In this document: positions 56,501 to 64,000 of the stretch, piece after piece
How the letters are laid out: every line of letters starts with the position of its first letter
Numbering within the stretch: the stretch's first letter is position 1
Source of the DNA: Mytilus edulis
Lineage: Eukaryota > Mollusca > Bivalvia > Mytilida > Mytilidae
Length of the DNA stretch: 64,000 nucleotides
Assembly: GCF_963676685.1 (NCBI RefSeq)
Contig: NC_092353.1
Coordinates: 12,962,361-13,026,360 of the forward strand
Direction: 5' to 3'
Made by a program: the position numbers and the translations under genes
Notes under the pieces: model-generated
What the model saw: the letters and a program-made list of their open reading frames with translations, nothing else
What the model was told of the DNA's origin: nothing
Databases searched by the model: none

Positions 56501-59500
56501 GTGTTGTGTATAATATATCAGGAGTGCTACATAAAGAGGGGACATTTGATTAATGGTCTCTTTGATATATCTGCTTAATTTTAAGATTTATCAATCAATT
56601 TCTTACCTCGACGAATTTTAAAAGGGGTTAACTCTAATATGGAGAAGTGTTTGTTATCAACTCATTGAATAATTACTTTTAATCAAACTTTTTCAATCAA
56701 CTTTAAATGAGTTGATAACAAAATAGCCAAAGACATATAAAAAAATGATAATCCGACAGAAGATTAATAATCTCTGTATCAAAAGTAATGTTTGGATCTC
56801 TGCAATCATTTAGGGTGAAAAAAAATTTGACAGTGTTCATCTTAAATCACATTCCAAATTATGTATACTTGATATGTATTTTGGTTATTGGTTTATGTCA
56901 ATAAAGCCAAATAAGGAATAATAGAACAAACTTCAAAGTCTCCCGCCTCATAGATACTTTAGATATATTCAGGGCCAATAACAGCAACAAAAAGAGATTT
57001 TTTTAATAATATCTAAGAGAAACAAAGGCTATAATGACCTTTAGTATAGTCGTTAACCTTTATGTTATTTGGTATCAGGTTGTCGTATTAACAATCATAC
57101 TACATCGTCTCTCTTTTTTATATGGACGGCATATGCAATGCAATTTCTATTTTAAAGGAGCATACCTATTCTCAAAAATAAATACATTGATTTTCGAACC
57201 CGTCAAAGACATTGCCATTATGAACCTATGATATAAGGTTAATCAAAACCAGCATATGTACACATGAAAGGACTAATAATGCGATTTGCAATATAATAGA
57301 TATTTAGAAGAGGCATAACTCTCTCAAAAGAAGTTGATCAGCAGTGATTTTCGATCTTATCCGAGACATGATTGTTGACATAAAAATTACGCCGATTTGT
57401 TACATTTAAATAGATTTATGACTACTGGATACTAATATTGTCTTTATATATATTTGATTCAAGTTTTGTAGGAATCTGGCAAGAATTTGTCGCTAGAGAG
57501 CCCTACAAATTAAACTTTTCATAAAATGTTACAAGATCGTATATTCTAAAAGAAGAGCACGATACAATTTAGTAAAACCATGTCCTGTGCATACAAATAC
57601 AGAGATATGGTATGTTTGGCAACGAAACAACTATTCGAGAGCCGTGATGTAGTGGCTAGTGACCTAATGCATCATTATTAAAAAAAAATGTTTAAACTAA
57701 ATGAAATATCTATCCAACAAAATTCAGAAAAGTGGATAAAAACTGTTGTAGACAATAGTACGACCTTCAAAAACCCATTCCATTATGTCGGCTAAAACAC
57801 GTTATTGTCATCGGTGAGTATTACCGTTGTCATTCTTACCTATGTTTTTTTTTAAAGAAAACAAAAACGATTAATGCCATGTAAGCTAAGACAGGGAATA
57901 TGAATTTACTGCGGTATAGATGTATATGCATAGCTTCAGATGTTGCTTGGTTACTGTCTCATTGCTTTATACTTCAATTATTTGTATTTAAAGATATATT
58001 TTTTACCATCATTCGAAATTTTACACGAACAGAGTATTAAGAAAAAACTTACCATTTGTTTCCCATTTAGTTAAATCTTCTAACACAAGTTTTGTGTCTG
58101 GTTCGTTCAAATTCAGACATTTTATGAGCTGGTGCATTAATTGAAAGGACCTCTGATATGTAACAGTTACCCATTCGTCAAAGTCACAATGTGCCCAAGG
58201 ATTCCGCACATCTGAAAGAATCTGAAATTAATTGGTACATATAGTATAGCTTTTAAGAACCGAACATTAATGATGAAAGTAGATGATACATGCATGTAGC
58301 ATTGTTTTAAAGATACGTTAACTAATACAAATAGTAATTGTACAGGATTTATTCATAATGCAGGACCACAGGTTATATGTATAAGCAAATTCCTGTGTAA
58401 TAGTACAGTGACCAAAGACGTAAAAGGCATCTTAATTTAAAATTTTATGTAACCAAACAACACATGACCAAATACTATATTTCAACGGAAATTATCATAC
58501 TTTTAGAACAGTCCTGTCATGAAAATTAAATAATCACGGTTTGTAATTATGGTTGAACTTAAAATTTAAAGTTTTAAAGTACCCAAGACAATAATGAATG
58601 ACAAAAAAATATCGAATTATATTTCTTGAATTTGAATAACAATCGTTAAGTCAAAATGAAGTTTCAAGCTTTAACACATATTTTATATATGTACGCGTTT
58701 CTTACTATCTATATTTATATTTGTTTGTTGGTAATCTGTTTCGTTAAAAAACTTTCGTATGTATGACACGGCGACATGGATTAACTAAACACATGAATAG
58801 ACAGACCTATCACAAAGGGTAGGTATCGAAATGCTAGCTGTACCACAAACTATATCTATCTGACAGTTATAATTCAAATTTGTTTTTCAAAATTGTGTAC
58901 TGGATTCTGTTTTGGGATCATCAATTTTTTGTATAAATTTCATAAAATTTAATTTCAAATTGACAAAGTTATTGATGTCTAAATAACTTTAAAAACAGAC
59001 TGAACCTAAATATAAACGACACCGACTCCACCGTCGAATATATAAAAAAGAAGATGTGGCATGATTGTCAATGAGACAACTATCCACAAAAGACCAAAAT
59101 GACACAAACATTAACAACTATAGGTCACCGTACGGCCTTCAACAATGAGCATATCCCATACCGCATAGTCAGCTTTAAAAGGCCCCGATAAGACAATGTA
59201 AAACAATTCAAACGAGAAAACTAACGGCCTGAAGTCTGAATCTAGTAGTTTGGTATCACCAGCTTAGTATTGAATCTTGTACATGTACATATACCGTATA
59301 TTTAAGAGATAACTGAATTGTATTTGAAGCTTTAAGGACGTCCATCGGTAGTTTTACTGTCGTAAATTTAGTTTACCTGGCGACGCGTAGCTTCAAATAC
59401 AATTCAGTTATCTCTATTATAATGCAAAACAAGTTCATAATTAAATTTTAATCATTATTTCAGTGTAAAATCTTCATTGTTGTCTTTAGAAAAGATGTCA

Positions 59501-62500
59501 TCTTTTTTGGTCCCTAAATTAGGTGACGTCATAGTTCTGCTGCCGGCGTCAAACATAAGCACCGTTTTCTGGCTTCTGGGCCGCTTCAGAATGACATAAC
59601 ATTTGATAAAAAAAAGAAGATGTTAAGGTGCAACATGTAAGTCTTTTGGCTTATTTTAAAATGTAGAAATAACATGTCAATACATTCAGAAATTAAAAAT
59701 GTCGGCTACCTTAGTTACAGACAAGCAGATAGAGAATTTTACGCTAACTCTCTTCTAATCAGAGCCATTGATACAAAATAATTGCATTAGACAGTGAGAT
59801 AGACAAATGATGGGGAATTAACAAAAACATGTTATTGCAGAATATGAAAGAAAATAAACACGTTTGTGTTATGGCAGAAATTTTTCATGTAAGAGTTGCA
59901 CAATTTCGTTAGTTATTTATAACAAATTAAATGTAATGATTACTTAAATCAATCTAAATCAAAGAACATAGATCCACTGTTCCTTTCGGTGCACATATTT
60001 GATCTGTCCAAAGCCATCACGAGAAAACAATTTCTCGTTTTTTTAAGCTTTTTATAAATATCTTGTTGCATTGAATAGCGTTTAAAATGCGTTTGACTAG
60101 TACATAATTGATTCCAAAGAACTTAGCGCTTTCAATAATCGATGGCTTCATCATGTTTTCGAACCCGTCCGAGACCTTGCATAATTACCTCTGATCTGAT
60201 ATATGCTTAATAAAAATTCTGCATCAATTGTACACGTGTGAGCCCAAACAAAGTACACTAGTAGGGAAACGGAGAATGTGTAGAACAGACAACAACCAAC
60301 AAAGAGCAACGAAACATCCCAAAGACACAAATGAGTCTTCAACACAGCGAGAAATCCCACACCCCGCGTCTGGCTTCAGTTCGCTCCTACACAAAAACGT
60401 TAACTAATTCAATGAAAATAGACCCCACATTTAACTCCGAAACATTTAAATGGACCGAAATATAAAAAGTAATATACCCGAATAACAGTGACCGGCGATT
60501 CCTGGCTTGGAACTGGCGGGTTTAAACATGTTTTGTGAGATTTATTTTCCAATACATGAACCTGTATTTAATTTTGATTGAACAAACACGCAGCAATATG
60601 TAGAGTAAAATTTAGTTTAAAAGAAGTCTTAAAAGATTAGTTAAAGAAGTCACACTGAGGCCCCAATACGGAGCGAAAACACTTTCCACCTCTGCAAGTT
60701 TAAGACGGTCCCTAGCACCGGCTAAAACGGAATTCTTTGCAAAAATAAATTGAATAGATGTGGTTAGATGTAACACCAACTTATCGGGCATGGTCTAAAA
60801 AGAAAATACTGTGAAGTAGTACATATTTAAAACAAGATAGTTCCTTCGCACAGGTGAAAATCTAAAAGTAGGTATATATTTTAGTAATCAAGGTTGCAAA
60901 AAAAGGTGAAGGACTGTTGATCCATGAAGTGCACACAATTTACTGACATTGTTTAGTAATACAACAATATACGATTCACTTTTAAATTGAGAACATTTAT
61001 AGCCTGTTTCTCAGACATCAAATGCCTGTTTTAGTTTATTCTATTAACCAATCCAGTACCAAGAACAGGTGGTGTGCGTCTTATTGAAATTTGAGCATAC
61101 ACACTGTTCTTAAATAGATAAAATAATGTGTCACACATGAAAACAGTTATCTCAAGAATAAAAATACCACAACTTTGAAAATACAGGAGACCATGCGTGT
61201 CTAAGACTGTTTAAAAATTATCAATTAGATTAGGTGAATGACGACATATTTGTGCTTTGTATATAATATATATTACAATTAAAGATGTAATCGAAAATAC
61301 AAAATTTAAAGATGTCTGCATTTTGATTTGTTTACGAATGAAGTCATTGTATCGATGAAAAATTTAAATATTACTTTGGTTGCAGCGAACTACATCGATT
61401 TCTCAGTGAAATAAAAAAAACAAAGTCATGTGAAATAAATATAGATTCTACCACTGCATCGAGTGTAATACCATATGTATCCACTCCACTCGACACAGTT
61501 AACTTATAAAATTTATAAAGCGAGGCTTGCCCGAGCGTTTCAAATATTTAAAGTTTAACTGTCGAGAGTAGATAAATATCGTATTACACGAAATTTGGTG
61601 GTGGAATATGTTTCTCTAATGATTTTCTAACATTATGCAGGCAAACTTTTTCTTTCTTTTCGAATGATATGCAAAAATATGTGTTCTTCCTATGTGACGT
61701 CATCAGGCATTGTCGCCTTTTTTCATGCCGTCACAATAGGAAATTCAGAGGAAAGTAAAAAAATTCGACGTAATAATCGGATTTTAACCAATAAAGCACT
61801 GAGCTCAAACGAACCACACGTTGATTATTTTCTTTTAATACAATGGGTGCAGAAAGGGATACATTGATGAAGAATTAGAGAAACGTGGTTATCGCACTCC
61901 TCTGAAGTCATACAACAAAAGACGTTGTCATGACGTCGGATCAGAACAAATTGTGAATGCCTAGAAAAAGATATAGTCTCTAACATTTTATACTTTAATT
62001 ACAGAAAATAAGCCATTTTCAAATGTAATAAAAAGAATAACTAATCAAAGAATTCAAATATCAAAAATATTCAACTCGTGACCGATCAACACTGATCATT
62101 AATTCAGGCACATTCGTGAATAAATGTGTTGTTTGGTCACTCGTTGAATATTTTTCTCTTTTTTAATACTTCGATAAGTTATTCTATAATTAATGTTTTA
62201 ACAAGTTTTTGAAAATGAAAACTCTTGTGTAATAATTAGTCAGTAGTAAAAATATTTTTTTCGTTAAAATCGGATGCGTTGTTTCAAACATGACCAAATT
62301 GAACAAATTAAACACTTTAATTGATAATTAACGCACATAAACCGATTTGAAAAATGTCATAATGTTGTAAAATACAAAAAAAGCTAAAATACGTAAAATA
62401 CTTTCACAACAAAATTCCAAACATAGTTTATAAATCGAAATTTGTCCTTTGTGTGGTATGTGTTACAAATTTTAATTTGACAGGCGTTGTGCATGGTCTT

Positions 62501-63354
62501 ATTTACAAAAACATGTACTTTCATCATTTTATCAGTTAATGATAATGTCCAAATTTAATGTAATGGAGCTAAATAAGCTATTTGATTTTCCATTAGGCTT
62601 TTAATTTACAATTTTCCAATAATATGGCCTCAAAAGAAATAATGAGACCTTCATACTTATTTTAACTGTTGTGTCGATTACTCTGATGGTAGATTGATCA
62701 GTCCTTCGTGATAGGTAGGATATTACAAATTATATGCGTTAAAAAGGTTTTGCTTTAGCTTATAAATGCCTTGATATTTTGAACATTTTACTTTTTGTTA
62801 CTTGCGTCTGGTTTAAAGATTTAGGGTAAAATATCTTACATTCCATTTAACATCTTTTACATTTTTAACATTGAAACATTGCGATCATATCTATTGTTTG
62901 ATATGTATTTTATAACGTACCTTCAATGCTACATTCTTTACGGACTGCGGGAATGTACCGATATTGATAATCAAACTAAGAAGTGCAGAAACGTCACATG
63001 TTTCATCGAAAGACGTATACTGAGCCATTCTTGTTCTCAAAAACAACTTTGAAAACTCTATATGATTCCTCACTCTGTAGTCATATTTAGCTACGTCTGG
63101 TTTCTTGCCAATTTGTGTTATATGTTGATTCTTGTTGATAGCTTCATAGTTAAGCTGGCTTCTAGAGTTTGGGTAACGTTTTAGATGATTAGGGTATGTT
63201 TGAGTTTCAATTTTGTTAGAGAGTTTCATGGAATTGAAAAGGTTGAGTACAACTGGCTCTGTGAACTTTCTGAGGATAGGGGATACAATACTCTGTATAC
63301 AAATCCCAACAAGTAGCCATCTTTTCTGATTGTCGTCCAGGTCAGCCTTTATTA
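49307..63354 (-). CDS. NLR-like HEPN/NB-ARC/TPR/beta-helix/MYND protein, 3 visible exons, 5' beyond window
   Basis: Exons 62921-63354, 58053-58221 and 49307-53556 join in phase 0 and phase 1 with good splice sites, giving over 1600 residues. The incoming acceptor at 63355 (CATTTTTCAG) shows that a further 5' exon lies off the window. Domain order: HEPN-like all-alpha region with RNPWAH; a short coiled-coil stretch; NB-ARC ATPase; winged-helix-like region; TPRs; right-handed beta-helix; MYND zinc finger; and a C-terminal domain ending FHTDNLPPFQTW. STAND ATPases of this kind act as signal-triggered oligomerising sensors, and HEPN domains are often RNases or protein interaction modules. A cytosolic innate immune or stress sensor is the likely role (inference). 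There is no signal peptide or transmembrane segment in the visible part. The gene appears intact. Confidence 0.85.
53850..55070. repeat. Nested fold-back repeat in the NLR intron
   Basis: Inverted blocks nest around about 54610. TGTTGCACTCCTGACATG near 54522 faces CATGTCAGGAGTTCAACA near 54688. 'attattgtttgtcacaagc' at 54339 faces its complement at 54869, and 'aaaggtgaatgtcaaagcag' at 54304 faces its complement at 54903. An outer pair, TATCAGGAGTGCAACAC at 53856 and 'gttgcattcctgaca' at 55043, may be the ends. Another 'tatcaggagtgctac' is at 56517. Likely a large fold-back transposon. Confidence 0.7.
55330..55809 (+). pseudogene. 5'-truncated Naiad-type Penelope-like element
   Basis: A plus-strand copy of the last ~70 codons of the element at 38033-41085 (SISYHDF, LLLTRKLLNQEFQMVKMK, FYGRHHKLVDRYGIT, DMFLTS), followed by its 3' UTR ending CTTTGGTATTGTTCGTCCCTC at about 55809. 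Several residues differ from the long copy. Confidence 0.85.
56119..56169. repeat. Near-perfect 21-bp-arm hairpin
   Basis: CTGACTGCTGGGCTGGTGATA at 56123-56143 is followed, after a single G, by its exact complement to 56165. With one mismatch the stem extends to 56119-56169. It is GC-rich in an AT-rich intron. A mussel interspersed repeat follows it directly. Confidence 0.9.
56240..56300. repeat. Mussel interspersed repeat (ACCAGACGCGCGTTTCGTCTAC)
   Basis: The block 'taccaggactaaatttt' followed by 'ccagacgcgcgtttcgtcta' is one I recognise as a very common bivalve repeat. It extends left towards the hairpin at 56123. No coding content. Confidence 0.6.
57040..57123. repeat. Decayed copy of the CCAATGAGACAACT mussel repeat
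   Basis: Inverse-orientation remnants ('caggttgtcgtattaacaat', 'catactacatcgtctctctt', 'ttttatatgg') follow the order of the arm at 1130-1213. Confidence 0.5.
58053..58221 (-). other. NLR-like gene exon with HEPN R-N-x3-H motif
   Basis: 169 bp. Acceptor AATTAATTTCAG, donor ACAAATG before GTAAGT. It encodes ILSDVRNPWAHCDFDEW, then RSFQLMHQLIKCLNLNEP and LTKWETN. RNPWAH fits the HEPN R-N-x3-H signature. Phase 0 in and phase 1 out match the neighbouring exons exactly. Confidence 0.85.
59041..59240. repeat. Mussel interspersed repeat, single arm
   Basis: 'aagaagatgtggcatgattg', 'caatgagacaactatccaca', 'ataggtcaccgtacggcctt' and 'aacgagaaaactaacggcct' are in the order I know from abundant Mytilus repeats. 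It is related to the fold-back at 932-1213. Confidence 0.7.
59300..59640. repeat. Hairpin MITE related to the one at 19518-19851
   Basis: The arms AGAGATAACTGAATTGTATT and its complement at 59396-59417 enclose a core with TTTACCTGGCGACGCG. The copy at 19518 has the same arm ends (GGAGATAAC) and GCGTCGCCAGTAAAC in the opposite orientation. A tail with GTGACGTCA follows. Target duplication not determined here. Confidence 0.7.
60290..60545. repeat. Mussel interspersed repeat fragment
   Basis: 'aactccgaaacatttaaatgg', 'cgattcctggcttggaactg' and 'ggcgggtttaaacatgtttt' resemble the repeat at 9535-9800. Assignment is by recollection only. Confidence 0.4.
62921..63354 (-). other. NLR-like gene exon encoding the N-terminal half of the HEPN-like region
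   Basis: 434 bp. Acceptor CATTTTTCAG, donor TTGAAG before GTACGT. It reads DLDDNQKRWLLVGICIQSIV, then SQLNYEAINKNQHI, YDYRVRNHIEFSKLFLRTRM, FDETCDVSALLSLIINIGTF and VKNVALK. I recognise this block as a bivalve-expanded region that precedes 'RNxWAH'. It needs one base from an upstream exon to complete its first codon. Confidence 0.8.
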
Positions 63355-64000
63355 CTGAAAAATGTAGATTACTTTGATATTTTACCTCCTTGAAGTAGAT
63401 ACATAGAATATAATGACGACTTTGAATTATGAAATCTTAATTAGAATAGTTCATAAAGTTAATCACTAAAAATATATCAAAACGATTGTAAACAATCAAA
63501 ATGATTTCGAAAAAGTTCAATGTTTCAATCAACAACAAGAGAAACTGCCAATATTGTAATTCTTATAAAACCAACGGGATATCACATCCCTATGTTTAAA
63601 GAAACTTCGTTTATAGATATAACCAATAATAATATTTAATTTTAGACTGTAAATTAATTTTGTTTAACTGTATTGAGACCTTTTGTTTGTTACATCCACG
63701 TTATTTGATTAAAGTATATTGCATAATTGGCAGTCTTACCCACCATTTTTTCCTTTACAAATATCCTGTACCAAGTCAGGAATATGGCCATTGTTATATT
63801 ATAGTTCGTTTCTGTGTGTGTTACAATTTAACGTTGCGTCGTTTGTTTTCTCTTATTTTTGAGTGTAAATTGACATTGCGATAAGACGTGTCACGGTACT
63901 TGTCTATCCCATATTCATGTATTTGGTTTTGATGTTATATTTGTTATTCTCGTGGGATTTGGTCTGATGCTTGGTCAGTTTCTGTGTGTGTTAGTTACAT
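63355..64000 (-). other. Upstream intron of the NLR-like gene, with a mussel repeat at the edge
   Basis: The acceptor at 63355 shows transcription enters from the right. From 63765 the sequence is an interspersed repeat ('tatcctgtaccaagtcagga', then 'gtttctgtgtgtgttac') of the family at 1296. No exon seen. Confidence 0.55.

Larger units (their letters stand above)
53557..58052 (-). other. Intron of the NLR-like gene, repeat-filled
   Basis: 4.5 kb, containing fold-back repeats, a truncated Naiad fragment, a long hairpin and mussel interspersed repeats, each listed separately. The 125-codon plus-strand frame at 53919-54296 is low complexity and not considered a gene. Confidence 0.7.
58222..62920 (-). 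other. Intron of the NLR-like gene
   Basis: 4.7 kb, AT-rich, with the MITE copies at 59041-59640 and a repeat at about 60290-60545. No further exon of the gene is needed by phase between 62921 and 58221. A TAGTACAGTGACC at 58403 resembles the 34313 TIR but has no partner. Confidence 0.6.

Noticed and set aside
58403-58415. TAGTACAGTGACC, another TIR-like match
   Set aside because: No inverted partner at a plausible distance and no subterminal similarity; treated as chance or a very old remnant.

Overview
This window looks like a bivalve mollusc genome, most likely a marine mussel of the Mytilus type. It is AT-rich, its genes are split by introns, and retroelements dominate it. It carries BEL/Pao elements, Penelope-like elements and fold-back repeats whose consensus I recognise from Mytilus, such as the 'CCAATGAGACAACT' and 'CTGTACCAAGTCAGGAA' families. 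There is no rRNA, prokaryotic operon or CRISPR array. I did not find a tRNA gene by eye.

Left part (1-14.3 kb). A kyphoscoliosis-peptidase-like gene (transglutaminase-like fold) lies on the minus strand at 2511-7122. Four exons can be joined by splice sites and phase. Around it are two fold-back repeats, a minisatellite, a broken LINE endonuclease fragment and 5'-truncated Penelope-like (Naiad-type) remnants.

Middle (14.4-28.4 kb). A full-length but decayed BEL/Pao LTR retrotransposon (BEL1, minus strand, 163-bp LTRs, TSD GGTTT) is split inside its reverse transcriptase by an 8.2-kb tandem array. The array consists of three ~0.46-kb repeat modules (R1-R3) alternating with two bodies. Each body carries a Mutator-like DDE transposase gene on the plus strand. 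A convergent minus-strand gene encodes a zinc-bound His-Me finger (I-PpoI-like) endonuclease. The second body is intact in both genes. The first is broken by a 334-bp hairpin MITE in the transposase and a one-base frameshift in the endonuclease. All module joints carry CTA, and CTA is also the 3-bp target duplication of the whole array.

Middle right (32-44.8 kb). A multiply nested region. A decayed DDE-type transposon gene (minus, ~44.0 kb to 32.0 kb, right TIR at 44.79 kb) is split by BEL2 (TSD CTGGT, LTRs 2/162 different). BEL2 has lost most of pol. It is itself split by a second member of the outer transposon's own family (34313-37591, TIR TAGTACGGTGACC, TSD ATA) and by a nearly intact Naiad-type Penelope-like element with an N-terminal GIY-YIG domain (about 38.03-41.09 kb).

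Right part (49.3-64 kb). A large minus-strand gene enters from beyond the right edge. Its exons at 63354-62921, 58221-58053 and 53556-49307 join in phase. They encode a HEPN-like domain (R-N-x3-H), an NB-ARC STAND ATPase, TPRs, a right-handed beta-helix, a MYND zinc finger and a conserved C-terminal domain. This is the architecture of an NLR-like innate immune sensor. Its introns hold many fold-back repeats and a Naiad fragment.

The two most unusual items are the Mutator/His-Me-endonuclease modular array and the HEPN-NB-ARC-TPR-beta-helix-MYND protein. Function calls rest on motif recognition by eye, without database searches.
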